From the NCBI GenBank assembly GCA_947247005.1, contig OX365956.1, positions 10,498,089 to 10,562,088 on the forward strand: 64,000 bases of DNA, given 5' to 3'. This document shows positions 11,934 through 23,039 of the stretch, piece by piece. The notes below the pieces were generated by a model, which was not told where the DNA came from, searched no databases, and saw only the letters and a list, made by a program, of their open reading frames with translations. Origin of the DNA: Spisula solida. Lineage: Eukaryota > Mollusca > Bivalvia > Venerida > Mactridae. Each line of letters begins with the position of its first letter. The first letter of the stretch is position 1. Made by a program: the position numbers and the translations under genes.

Positions 11934-12450
11934 GTGTTTTCTTACTACCTGTGCCACCTGTGTTATCTTACTACCTGTGCCACCTGTGTTATCTTACTAC
12001 CTGTGCAACCTGTGTTATCTTACTACCTGTGCCACCTGTGTTATCTTACTACCTGTGCAACCTGTGTTCTCTTACTAGCTGTGCCACCTGTGTTATCTTA
12101 CTACCTGTGCCACCTGTGTTATCTTACTACCTGTGCCACCTGTGCTATCTTACTACCTGTGCAACCTGTGTTTTCTTACTAGCTGTGCCACCTGTGTTAT
12201 CTTACTACCTGTGCAACCTGTGTTTTCTTACTACCTGTGCCACCTGTGTTATCTTACTACCTGTGCCACCTGTGTTCTCTTACTACCTGTGCCACCTGTG
12301 CTATCTTACTACCTGTGCAACCTGTGTTCTCTTACTAGCTGTGCCACATGTGTTATCTCACTACCTGTGCAACCTGTGGTTTCTTACTACCTGAGCCACC
12401 TGTGTTATCTTACTACCTGTGCAACCTGTGTTCTCTTACTACCTGTGCCA
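11934..12450. repeat. 26-bp tandem array, about 20 copies
   Basis: The unit is CCTGTGCCACCTGTG plus TTATCTTACTA, with few variants (GCAACC for GCCACC, TTCTCTTAC for TTATCTTAC). Three units make 78 bases, so all three forward frames stay open over long stretches and yield cysteine- and leucine-rich pseudo-proteins. Confidence 0.9.
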
Positions 12451-12746
12451 CAAAGGTGATAAGAGATAGTCATATGCTTCACAATACATGTAATACAATA
12501 TGGCTCGTTATTGGTCTATTTAACTGTATACAGGCCGAGGTGGTCAGAATAAGCTTACAGAAGAACTTTGTTTGATAACCTTGATATATTTAATACATGA
12601 TCATGCAACTAAAAGTAGCTATTATAAGAAAGTCTGAACAAAATGCGACAAAAAACGAGTCGTGTGTAAGGAGAACTATGCCAACTGCTTGTCAATATAC
12701 ATGCTTTTGTTTAACCGTACATGTAGTAACCACAGACTGCTACAGT

Positions 12747-12980
12747 ACCATGGCGTTCGACTGAGACAGTCGTAGTGTTTGGCCATTCGGTTTGATCCCT
12801 ACATCATTGGCAAATAGGTAAGAGACAGAAAGTATGTGTGATACAAGGAATGCGGCTTATTCCGGGTAGACTCCTTGATTCTTGAATCATCATGTTAGGT
12901 TATACATCGACGATGCGACAGGACGGCTCTCTCGATGACCGGAACAAACTTGCATCCGTGTCGTTGTTAACAAGTCAACA
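12747..12980. repeat. Interspersed repeat, copy 2 of 2
   Basis: It aligns in order with 10284-10510 (TTCGACTGAGACAGTCG, TGTGTGATACAAGGAAT, CTCCTTGATTCTT, TTGCATCCGTG). It has a GGTTTGATCCC stretch that resembles a weak B-box, so a SINE origin is possible but not shown. Confidence 0.5.
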
Positions 12981-13412
12981 AAATTCAGTATTTTATTTCT
13001 TGATATGTGATTATAAGGTTTTTATAAGTTTGTTTACGGAATAAAATTTAATAAATACGACATACCCTCCAAACAGACATTGCCTAATGCGTTAGGATGA
13101 ACAATGAGAATCATAACCAGTAGTTGTCAACGCTCAAATCTGAAATATATAAAATTGGATATCGTACATGTCAGCAACATCATGAGATAAATGTGTACTC
13201 GGATCAAATCGGACCGGGAACGCAGCATTAGAGAGAAGCATTAGAGGTCGAAATGCACTATAAGATCAGTGTACACATTGATCTAGTTCTGCATGAATGT
13301 GACACCGGTAAAATGACGAATAATGAAGTATGATGACGTTTTAATAACTATATCAGTTGAAAATATTATTAATGGCGGTTTCATATAGCACCATTTTCTA
13401 GTAATTTATGAC

Positions 13413-13793
13413 GAACCACGACACTAGTGGCAGCACTTAAACACGACACTAGTGGCAGCACTTAAACACGACACTAGTGGCAGCACTTGAACACGACACT
13501 AGTGGCAGCACTTAAACACGACACTAGTGGCAGCACTTAAACACGACACTAGTGGCAGCACTTAAACACGACACTAGTGGCAGCACTTGAACACGACACT
13601 AGTGGCAGCACTTGAACACGACACTAGTGGCAGCACTTGAACACGACACTAGTGGCAGCACTTGAACACGACACTAGTGGCAGCACTTGAACACGACACT
13701 AGTGGCAGCACTTAAACACGACACTAGTGGCAGCACTTAAACACGACACTAGTGGCCGCACTTAAACACGACACTAGTGGCAGCACTTAACAG
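13413..13793. repeat. 25-bp tandem array, about 15 copies
   Basis: The unit is ACACGACACTAGTGGCAGCA plus CTTAA. Copies are almost identical and differ mainly by CTTAA versus CTTGA. The high identity indicates recent expansion. There are no spacers, so it is not CRISPR-like. Confidence 0.92.
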
Positions 13794-13961
13794 AAACAAC
13801 AGAGCACGAAAGACACAAAAAGAACGCAGACAAACGGAATGCACATATTATAAGTACATACCACAAGGTCAACAACAAAAATAAATACGAAAATACAAAA
13901 ATGAACAGCTGCAAAAACATAAGATTTATGTTGTTACCTTATGTGGTACATACTGGATATA

Positions 13962-14290
13962 GATGGGTTACTTTTCCTATGCGCATACTGCAGATGGGTT
14001 ACTATTCCTATGCGCATACTGCAGATGGGTTATTATTCCTATGCGCATACTGCAGATGGGTTACTATTCCTATACACATACTGCAGATGGGTTACTATTC
14101 CTATGAGCAAACTGCAGATGGGTTTTTATTCCTATGCGCATACTGCAGATGGGTTACTATTCCTATGAGTATACTGCAGATGGGTTACTATTCCTATGCA
14201 CACATACTGCAGATGGGTTACTATTCCTATGAGCATACTGCAGATGGGTTACTATTCCTATGCGCATACTGCAGATGGGTTACTATTATT
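13962..14290. repeat. 31-bp tandem array, about 10 copies
   Basis: The unit is TACTGCAGATGGGTTACTAT plus TCCTATGCGCA. Copies vary at GCGCA, GAGCA and ACACA. Forward frames are open only because of the repeat. Confidence 0.9.
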
Positions 14291-15500
14291 ATGTGGTAAA
14301 CATACATATCCCACCAACATATCCATCATTCCTGACTTTATGTAGTACACTCTATAACCGGTTACAATCATTCGTAACCATATAAGCGGTACGCACTACA
14401 AATGGATGCACCAAATTCTGATAACTAGAGACAGAGATGGATACAAAAAGGAATTATTCCTGACCTATAGTTGACATACTGCTGACCAGTAAAATACTTT
14501 TACCTATGTCGTGAGACTGTGTAGATATCACGGACATGAAGATTTGGACAACTGAAGCCCAACTGAAGACCGTCAATGAAGAGTAAATAGAAATTACGAT
14601 CTATAAAGGACATGAAGCAAGATTGGCGAATGACAGAAAGGGGTTTGGGACTACGCTTTGATGCTATAATGCAATATCTTTAATAATCTATCAAAGGTAA
14701 GATACTTCTGGGTTCCCAGGTTTGTTTCTATCTAAGGTGGAAATGGCTACATGCGTAATAAACTCTAAAATGCGTTCACGACGTCGCGCGTAAACGAAGT
14801 GTTCAGTTAGTTGTTATCTGTACTTACTAAAATGTTTGTTGTGTATAACAAAGGTAACAATTGAAGGTATCTGAATAAAACATTCAGAAATGGCCCCAAT
14901 TAGATTGATTAACATACACTAGTGCATTCTCTAACGATATGGTTGGTGTCCTTATAGCGTAACAAAAGTGAATGTTACTTTACTGGTGTATCATCTTTTG
15001 AAATCAAAGTTAGTCAGGTGCATGCCAATATTGCGAATGCGGAATATATTTTCCTGTTTCAATAATTGTGATTTTAATGTTCCTGACACATACGTTATGG
15101 ACTAGGTGACGTAAACTGTCATGCGATATAAGTATATCACTTTGAAATCTTAAATACAATCACATATCTTTATCATGATTACAAAATAATGGGGGATTAA
15201 ACACGTGGTGTGCATTATTCCATTTCATAATTTAATATGTTTTAATGTGCTTTGAGGCGATTTACTGATCAAATATGGATATGCGGAAATTCAACAAAAG
15301 CATCAACTTAAAGAAAAAGAAAATGTTGAATACGTAAATGTGTAATAAATCATTGATTTATTTGAAACTTGAAAGTCCAGTTTTGGTGTATAGATCTAGT
15401 ATCACTTATGAAAGTAATTTTAAAACACAAAAATATCGCATGATACATTATGATATTACAAACATAATATTATACACAATTGGTGTGTTTTAAGCACATA
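14291..15500. other. Unassigned AT-rich intergenic DNA
   Basis: No exon with paired splice signals, RNA gene or terminal inverted repeat is recognised. Confidence 0.4.
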
Positions 15501-15504
15501 GAGA

Positions 15505-15660
15505 CATACAAGGATACTGTGATAAATGAAAAAAATAACTTTTTTAATCTTCTGAATATTTTCACAAGTATTATATAGATCTACATACAATACAGTTATT
15601 ACATTTGTATGGCATCAGAATTACAAGACGCTTTGAATGCATTATGAACGACAGTGTGGC
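15505..15660 (+). promoter_or_regulatory. Distal upstream part of gene copy 2, separated by an insertion
   Basis: It aligns with about 715-860 upstream of gene copy 1 (ACATACAA, GATACT, GATAAATGA, TTTAATCTTC, CAAGACGCTTT). The alignment stops near 15660 and resumes at about 17297, so about 1.6 kb has been inserted here. Confidence 0.6.
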
Positions 15661-15847
15661 AATTGTCTATACTGAAACATCATTAATATTCGTGGGGGAT
15701 TTAATTGTGTGGATGACCACAAGTATATCAAGTTTAAGTCGTCTGATTACCATGATGAAATAGTACAAACACTTAAAATGGTTGTCAGCATGTTCTCATG
15801 CCTTTAAATCGCGAATTTACTGTATAGTTAATATTTTATTTAAGAAA

Positions 15848-15974
15848 TATGTTTTGTTGCGTAATAAAATATAGGCACGTGTTTGGATGCGTAGTAATTA
15901 AATCACGAGTGCGTAGCACGAGTGATTTAATGTACGCATTCAAACGAGTGCCTATATTTTATAACACAACAAAG
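15848..15974. repeat. Fold-back hairpin element (about 60-bp arms)
   Basis: The left arm contains TAAAATATAGGCACG, GTTTGGATGCGTA and TAAATCACGAGTGCGTA. The right arm has their inverted copies (GCACGAGTGATTTA, TACGCATTCAAAC, CGAGTGCCTATATTTTA). It lies inside the insertion that splits the upstream region of gene copy 2. Confidence 0.75.
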
Positions 15975-15997
15975 CACAACTCTTATTTATTATTTTG

Positions 15998-16216
15998 ATT
16001 CTAACATCCCCAATGCTTTACAATTTAAAGCACAACAAGACAGGTTGACGTCAAACTACGTTCTTTCCTAGGAACGTTACCGTCACCGTTACGTCATTTG
16101 TCATAGTATATGACGTCAAACGTGACGTCATCAATCAGCTATATTTTATCGCGGTAATAAAATATGGTAAGCTCATTATACGCAAAGAAGGCAAATCTCA
16201 CGTGCTATGTTAGAAT
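15998..16216. repeat. Small inverted-repeat unit with a CRE-rich core
   Basis: A perfect 10-base inverted repeat, ATTCTAACAT, bounds the unit (15998-16007 and 16207-16216). Inside are several TGACGTCA-like motifs between about 16045 and 16130 (GTTGACGTCAAAC, ATGACGTCAAACGTGACGTC). Whether it is a mobile unit or a chance pairing cannot be decided here. Confidence 0.35.
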
Positions 16217-16984
16217 ATACTATAATAAACTTGCAGAACAAGCTATAGCTTAATTTTATATGTCGTTTATTCCAGATGTTTTAAACATCAACACTCGCGA
16301 ATGCTAGCTATAACGTATGTGAAATGTATTATAATGCGCCCACACAAAGTTTCCAAGTTTTAATATTTGTTTAGCAAGCATCCCGACCACTTTAGAGAAA
16401 GGTTGTTTCGCGTTTATTTCATAAGAATATAGACTAGCTAATACAGAAGAGCATAAAGCTAAAACTGTGCTCATCTTTAATTATACACGAGTTCAAAAAA
16501 CAAATTATCGCGAAAACTGGTTACAACGTATTCAAAACGTTGATTTATTTTGAAAACCTGCTTTTCAACATTTTCGAAATCACTAAAGTGTTAATTTACA
16601 AAATTTAGCCGAGCAACTGCCATGAAATTTAGGATACAACTTCTATAAAAGTTAGTCTACTTGTTACATGTACGAAACAGTATGTTGTTCAACTATTTTG
16701 TTTGTATAACTTAAAAATGAAAAATCACATAATTAAAATATCATTTAAAATACATATAACATGCATATTCTAAAATAAACGTGGCTGTCATACTTGCTTT
16801 CAAAGTTCAGTCAGGTATATAATACACTGAGTTATTGGGAAGTTTACCTGTTAATAAAATTATAACAACATGGAATAAAACAATTATTATATATGTTTGA
16901 TCTTTGAGTGATTTCTGATAATTATATACATTTCTGATAAAATGGGTGAATTTTGACTTTGCAAAAAAGATAATATTAAGTCAT

Positions 16985-17262
16985 ACAGGGAAGGCAGCAC
17001 TCAGCTTAACCAGCCGAGCACAGAAAACATATAAGCGGCACAGACAATGTCCAACGTAAAATTCTAGCAACTACAAAAACACGGGATACCGTCCCGAAAG
17101 GCTGCCGCCTCAGTCAGTCAAATTAAAACAGAACGAGAGCCAGGTGACGAGAAAATAACAACCGGACATTACACAATACAAGGACAATCTACAACATACG
17201 TGTATATATAGTGCATATAGTGTACATGCAATTGGAAGATACGAAGCAGCCTTGTACTGGAC
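16985..17262. repeat. Dispersed repeat with GGAAGGCAGCACTCA terminus, copy 1
   Basis: It shares, in order, GGGAAGGCAGCACTCA, AACCAGCCGAGCACAGAAAA, a GTCCCGAAAG stretch, CTGCCGCCTCAGTCAGTCAA, GAAACGAGAGCCA and GATACGAAGCAGCCTTGT with 27473-27720. More diverged copies lie at 36803-37050 and, inverted, at 29110-29310. It is part of the insertion upstream of gene copy 2. Confidence 0.75.
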
Positions 17263-17289
17263 TACGAACTGTTGTCCCATTGAAACTAA

Positions 17290-17757
17290 ATGATTTTGCA
17301 GTATAATGTGCCCTTCTGAACAACGTTTTTAATTCATGTTATCTCTTTTGTCATTACATTAGATGATATTGCCGTAATTAGATAATTACACTGAAACTGC
17401 AACTGGATGTATCTCTTTATGTCGTATAACTACGTGACAAAATATGAATAACTTAAAAATCCATTTTAACAAATGCAGTATTTTAACTTGTTCTGTAACG
17501 TTATAACGCTGAGGATACTATACAATTGTGAATAGCCTTTTACTGAATTTGGGAAACATACGGAAACCAAACGACACCATTTATACATACTTGAGCCTAA
17601 CATTAGTGTAAATGCAAGTGATATCAAGTTTATCAGGTTTATTTTATGAATATACATTCACACGTGTTGGTGTATAAAAAGGCAGTGTGACAGTGCTATC
17701 AGATCATAATACCATAACTCTAGAACGACTCAACGGAATAATAGCTAGTTAAAGAAC
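17290..17757 (+). promoter_or_regulatory. Promoter and 5' UTR of secreted-peptide gene copy 2
   Basis: A TATA box (TATAAAAAGG, from 17673) lies about 85 bases before the ATG. The TATA box, the GGCAGTG after it, the AGATCATA block and the AACTCGACGGAATAA-type leader are all shared with copy 1. This supports duplication of a working promoter. Confidence 0.7.
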
Positions 17758-17824
17758 ATGCAAACCAGTACACTGTTTCGCTTGGTTCTGGCGCTCTGTA
17801 TCATCGGGGTAGTGTTGTCGAAAA
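17758..17824 (+). CDS. Exon 1 of secreted-peptide gene copy 2 (partial gene)
   Basis: It encodes 22 residues, MQTSTLFRLVLALCIIGVVL plus SK, and ends A|GTAAGA in phase 1 exactly like copy 1. Seventeen of 22 residues match copy 1, with the hydrophobic signal core kept. The first intron aligns with that of copy 1 for 18 bases, is broken by an insertion (17843-19616) and then aligns again from about 19620. I did not find exons matching copy 1 exons 2 and 3 downstream in the window. Either the gene is broken, or its later exons have diverged, lie beyond 64 kb, or were missed by eye. An intact signal and donor argue against long-term decay. Confidence 0.6.
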
Positions 17825-18539
17825 GTAAGAATTTTATATTTCAAAGGAGCAGGTATGATAAGGGGGGTTTGTGGCCCCATACCCGATTTTAATGAATTCT
17901 TTTAGATGAAAGATATGAAACCTCCTGTAAACGATTATGATAATTTTAATTATATTTCTTCATTGTTTGTTGCTATAGCAACCGTTTATTCTAATCGCTA
18001 AAATGTGCAACAATATGTATATTTCTTTCAATGTTAACGAAACAACCATAATTGAATGACATGAACATTTATGATTTCAAGATTTCTATATCAAAAACCC
18101 TGTTTTGTTGCCATCATTAACCGTTTTGCCTTAGTTCTCAAATATGCAAAAGTCGGTGTTTTTAATCCATTTTTATGAAGCAATTATCCATTATTGACAT
18201 AAACGCCTTGTGAGTGATATAATTGTTATTCTATTAGTGCTTGTGTTGCCATAGCAACCATTAAATCTAATTGCTTAATATGCAGAAATATACTATTGAC
18301 ATTCAGTTTTCATTTAACCACTGTGGATGAAATACGACTCTCTATTCCTGTGTGAAAAATTAGATTTCAAATTTATTCAGTTTACATTGTCATAGCAACA
18401 CTTCTTACTATTATTGCTCAATCATGTACATGTAGATAATTGAATTGTTACGTTTTGTCTTATTGGAAATTTCGGGCCGGGACCGTTATCAAGTGGCCAG
18501 TGATTCGCAACTCGGCAATCTAGGTCAATTCCCCCTGGC

Positions 18540-19440
18540 GGCAGAACATTCCTTTTATTTCATATTTCGTTATTTTTACCCCAAAATATCTGACATTGCA
18601 GAATAGCCTGGCCATATAATGTTTATCTAAAACTATAAGTCATCATATACAGCTATCTCAGAGATAAATATTCCAATAAAAAATAATGAATTACATTGTA
18701 GTGTACCGATTCCAAAAAATTGCCCTTTTATCTAATATTTTGTTATTTTTACCCCCAAAATACACCCCCTTTGCAGAAGTGTCTGACAAAATAATTCATA
18801 CAAAGTTAGCCTATGTGTTACTGTGTACGTTTCACAGTAATTCATTTTTAATTAAAATGCTTAATGACATTGAAGGGGACGGATTCCAAAACAAATACAC
18901 TTTTAATGCATATTTTGTTATTTTTACCCCAAAATACACCCTATTTTCAGAAAAATCTAAATCTAGAATTGTGGAACTTAGGCTTTGGCTTACTATGCAC
19001 TAATCACATCGATTATTTTTCAAATAAAATTATTAATGACAATGAACTGTACCGATTCCAAAAATTCACTTTTATTTCAGATTTTGTCATTTTTACCCCA
19101 AAATACAATGTACACCCTATTTGCAGACGCGTATGAATCTAATATTTGTATAACTTAGTCTTTGGATTACTATGCACCCATAACAGCGATTAATTTTCAA
19201 ATAAAATAATTATTGGCATTGTAGTGTGCCGATTTCGAAAATGGACACTTTTATTTCACATTCTGTCATTTTGACCCCAAAATATTGTAATTTTACTAAG
19301 CTTCACACAAGTTGATTTAATATATATAACTATATGTTAATTTGCACCCATCATGGTGATTTAATATCAAATACCTTCATTAATGACATTGTAGTGTACC
19401 GATTCCAAACATTTACACTTTCGTTTAAATTTTCATATTT
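18540..19440. repeat. Diverged tandem repeat of about 165-180 bp, five copies
   Basis: Each copy contains ACCGATTCCAAA, an AT-rich CACTTTTATTTCA stretch, TTATTTTTACCCCAAAATA, then TTTGCAGA and a TTAATGACATTGTAGTG joint. Anchors fall near 18575, 18746, 18925, 19092 and 19271. It lies wholly inside the inverted-repeat insertion. Confidence 0.75.
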
Positions 19441-19462
19441 TTACTAATATTTAAAAATTAGG

Positions 19463-19550
19463 TATGAGCACAGGCGTGTACTAATGTTATATTTTGTGTA
19501 GTAATAAATAATAATATTGGTCTTGACACACCCCTGTGCTCATATTGCAT
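19463..19550. repeat. Hairpin with 16-base stem
   Basis: ATGAGCACAGGCGTGT at the left pairs with ACACACCCCTGTGCTCAT at the right, around an AT-rich loop of about 50 bases. It is near the right end of the inverted-repeat insertion. Confidence 0.6.
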
Positions 19551-19861
19551 TTTGTCAGTTAATGACCATTTTTCGACCTAATTAGCCTAATTTGACCATG
19601 TCGTTCCTGCTTCTTTCTGATCATCTTTTGTTTATCTGTTATATTCCCAGATTAATGCTTGAACAGATAATGCTCGTTATATTCTTTAAAAAACAACATA
19701 ATAATACAAATAATTCATTAGAATAGAGACAAGTATTTATTACCGAATTATTATTGAACTCGTGTTCTAAAAAGATGATTTATAAATGATCAAGTTACGA
19801 ATGCTTGTCATATAACTACAAGTAATCTATACGGTATGTTCATAAAGTTGTCAAGTAACGC

Positions 19862-20268
19862 ACACAATTTCTTTATTTATTATACCATATTTATATAGCC
19901 CTTTTTTCGTGTATATACACGTTCAAAAGTGCTGTACAATCACGATTAAGACATAGTTAAAACAATATGCATAAATTATACAACTATGGACAAATTTATA
20001 AATCAACACATATCCACCACTCATTTATGCAAACAGGTAAAATACACAATATGAAATGTTTCAAGTCCAGTTGGCTTCGTAAGCTGTATGGCCTGTCCAC
20101 ACGCGCAATACTCCACCAGCCGGTGTTTCAAGAACAGCGTCAGATACCACTGCTACGAGAAACCGTCTCCAAAGGTATAACTGTGCTAGCTACCTTTAAA
20201 GAGACCCCTACACTCCAAAGAAATAATACAAAGTACTTTTTTTAAGAAGTAAAAACCTTAACACATAA
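19862..20268 (-). mobile_element. 3' untranslated tail of the CR1-like LINE
   Basis: On the minus strand, after the LINE stop codon, the sequence runs to TTGTACAGCACTTTTGAACG and then GGGCTATATAAATA with an AT-rich end. A tail of the form TGTACAGCGC…GCTATATAAATA is common in invertebrate CR1/L2-type LINEs (from memory of the family). The exact 3' border is uncertain. Confidence 0.5.
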
Positions 20269-21690
20269 TCAGCCTGAATAAGCTTTTGTAAAATAGTGCG
20301 TTTTCAGCGATTTCTTGAATGAAGGTAGTGTTTTACTGTCTGTGAGTGCTATTGGCAGTGCATTCCATAGCTTCGGTGCTACAGTCGTGAAACATCGGTC
20401 ACCGTACGTGACAGTCCTCATTCCTTGGCACAACTAGAAGAACAGAGTCATTCTGAGACCTCAGCTGTCTTTGTGGAGTATATACTTCCAACATACTTCT
20501 GATGTAGCCAGGGGATTTTCCATGTAGTGCTTTGAAAACATGAGTCAAGACCTTGTACTCCACTCTGTATTGTACAGGTAGCCAGTGAAGACCCTTCAGT
20601 ACAGGAGTGATGTGATTGTAACACGGTGTCCGTGTGATGAGGTGGGCAGCTGTATTTTGAATATTTTGTAGTTTGTTCAGAATGAGGGGAGCCACAAAGT
20701 AACGAATTGCAGTAATCCAGTCTCGATGTTACTAAAGAATTGATAAGGGATTTTGTTGTATCAACAGTCAAATATTGTCTGATTTGACCTATTTGTCGGA
20801 TCTGCATGAAACACGACCTTGAGACAGAGTTTACATATTTATCCTTGTCCAAATGTGAATCCAACATGGCACCGAGGTTTCTAACCATCGACGTTGGTCT
20901 GATCACTGCGTCACTAACTTTCACTGTGAGATTCTCGGCTGTACTAGCATTCCTTTTCGGTACAAACAGGATTACCTCTGTTTAGTCTGCGTTCAGTTTC
21001 AGCAAATTTTGTTTCATCCATTGCAAGATGTCCTTCAAACAAGCTTCAATTCGTTGTAGTGTTTCATCACGCGAGACACCATCTTTTGGTTTGAATGCCA
21101 TATACAATTGTGAGTCATCAGCGTAGAAATGATGTTGCAGTTGATGCTTTCTGCAGATTACACCCACTAGTTTTGTGTACATTATGTAGTTCTTCGGACC
21201 GAGCACAGAACCCTGAGGAACACTATAGTTCATCAGTACTGGCTTTGAAAGTTCACCATCTATACAAACAGTCTGGTAACGCTCACACAGATAGGATTTC
21301 ATCCATTCTAATGGCTTTCCTGTTATACCGAAATGGTTTTCAAGTCTGCGTAGGAGAGTGGTGTGATCAATGGTGTCAAATGCTGCTGATAAATCAAGCA
21401 TTACCAGGACTGTAGCTTTATTCTAATCTAGAGAACAAAGGATGTCATTTTGCACACGAAGTAGAGCAGTTTCAGTAGAATGGAATTTTCTATATGCTGA
21501 TTTGACGTTCTTCGTGAAGATTATGCAGTGTTAAATGCTCTTCTAGTTGAGCATCAACTACCTTTTCAAGAACTTTAGAAATGAAAGGTAAGTTTGACAC
21601 AGGTCTTTAGTTTTTCAGCACATTTTGATCAAGGCCTGGCTTCTTTATTAGTGGTCTTATTCTGGAGCTTTTAAAAGCCATTGGTACATG
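20269..21690 (-). pseudogene. Dead CR1/Jockey-type LINE reverse transcriptase, 5'-truncated
   Basis: Read on the minus strand, fragments in several frames join into one reverse transcriptase. In order these are RPLIKKPGLD, LKN*RPVSNLPF (a stop where Y is usual), SAYRKFHSTETALLRVQNDI, a second stop (LD*NKA), LDLSAAFDTIDH (motif A), SVPQGSVLGP (motif B), FYADDSQLY (motif C, YADD), then GLHWLPVQYRVEYKVL and FTTVAPKLWNALP near the C-terminus, ending at TGA 20269-20271. At least two in-frame stops and several frameshifts make it non-functional. The endonuclease part is missing beyond about 21690. It sits inside the first intron or 3' flank of gene copy 2. Confidence 0.85.
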
Positions 21691-21699
21691 TGTCCAACG

Positions 21700-21960
21700 A
21701 AATATTTTTATCTCAATTTAGTATTTTTTGACAACATTGTCTAAAACATCCATAATTAGAATTATTGTAATGAATTTGCAACAGAAAATATAGTTCTATG
21801 TCGCACGATTTCTATGTCACAAAATATAAATTCAGCTATAAGTTTTGTAACAAATACACTATATTTACTTTGATAACTGTGACACATAAGCAGCATTTTC
21901 ATCACAATGGGTTAAATGCCAATATGATCACAAAACGAGATTAGATAATGTATTAATAGT
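21700..21960. repeat. Diverged copy of the gene-cluster promoter block
   Basis: CAATTTAGTATTTTTT, CTAAAACATCCATAATTAGA, TATGTCGCACGATTT and TAACAAATACAC align in order with parts of 900-1050 and 11850-11930. No TATA box with exon 1 follows. Confidence 0.4.
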
Positions 21961-22700
21961 GTTATTTGTCTGCAACACTACATTTCCCATCATTCATTGT
22001 TGTCTATATATTAGCAGTGCTTTTATAATGTCAAAGCACAAACGAAATCCGACGGTTGCCGTTTGCTGTCTATGGCTTGGAACGTAATAACAGACAAATG
22101 TTTCGCCTTCGCACCCATCATAATTTATTAACAATGATAATTTGGCTATGTCTAGGTAGAAGCCAAGCCCATTCGATGATTTCCAATACTCAAATGCACA
22201 TGATTGTATAATTTCGAAAAGAAACCAGTTTGCTTAGTATAGGAGACACATAAGCCTACAACAATGGCAGTCTATAGGTTCTTGAAGTTGTATTTGCGTA
22301 ACGTGTGCAAGTGATAATGACTTATTCTTTAAGTCGGTAGGGTCTAATCTATAGTGAGATACCGGTAGTGTACGTTTCTTTCAAACGCGTTTTTTGTCTT
22401 CAAATTTAAGTTGTTGGACACATTTATACTATTATGCAATAAGTTCAATGCATATTCTAAATGAAACACAAAAGAGGTCCGATACATTTATATATACACG
22501 GGTGGTCGATATAGGGTATATATAGTGGTTACAAATATTGCTCGTACGCTGTGAGGATCTCAAACAAACAACAGTGCCAAGGTACAATGTTTAATGTACA
22601 AAAATACAACATACTCCACAGTAATCGACTAATAGACTAGTATAAATGTTGAAAACAACAAACACACGTCCTGCAAATATTCAAATAATAAAAACAACAT
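21961..22700. other. Unassigned non-coding DNA
   Basis: No exon or repeat family is recognised. The text is AT-rich, with scattered short repeats only. Confidence 0.4.
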
Positions 22701-22807
22701 AAGTTCAAGTGCATCTTTATACACAGTCCTTTCATTAACAATAACTGATCATGATGACATACACATATATATCCATGAAGAAACTTGAACTGACGCCATT
22801 CGGCAGA

Positions 22808-23037
22808 CTAATATACCCCGCAAGGCAAAAATCATTGCAAGAACTGTTCTCTATATCGTCCAAATTCTTTCCATTATGCACATTTACATGTTGAGGTTGT
22901 TCATTTGTGAAAGTTTGAAGGAAATGCTGCAAAAACTGTAGAAGGAGTTGCGTCCACAAGAATGCGTCTACGGACAGACAGACGGACAGACAAGCTGAAT
23001 CCAGTATACCCCCCTTACATCTCGTTGTGCGGGGGTA
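22808..23037. mobile_element. MITE-like element with TATACCCC ends
   Basis: The left end TATACCCCGCA and the right end TGCGGGGGTATA are inverted repeats. A short GACAGACGGACAGACA microsatellite precedes the right end. A dispersed bivalve repeat ending in GGGGGTATAAT is familiar to me, but the family cannot be named from sequence alone. Confidence 0.55.
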
Positions 23038-23039
23038 TA

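Larger units (their letters stand above)
17843..19616. mobile_element. 1.8-kb inverted-repeat insertion in intron 1 of gene copy 2
   Basis: The left end is AAAGGAGCAGGTATGA and the right end read on the other strand is AAAGAAGCAGGAACGA, so the terminal repeats are about 16 bp with 3 mismatches. Sequence on either side aligns to the uninterrupted intron of gene copy 1, so the borders are supported by an empty-site comparison. The inside holds a 170-180-bp tandem repeat and a hairpin, and no transposase frame. Confidence 0.6.

Noticed and set aside
11867..12459. Leucine/cysteine-rich repeat protein
   Set aside because: All three forward frames of the 26-bp array are open and give the same residue pattern, so it is a repeat artefact.
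13413..13793. CRISPR-like regular array
   Set aside because: Units are contiguous with no unique spacers, and the host is clearly eukaryotic.
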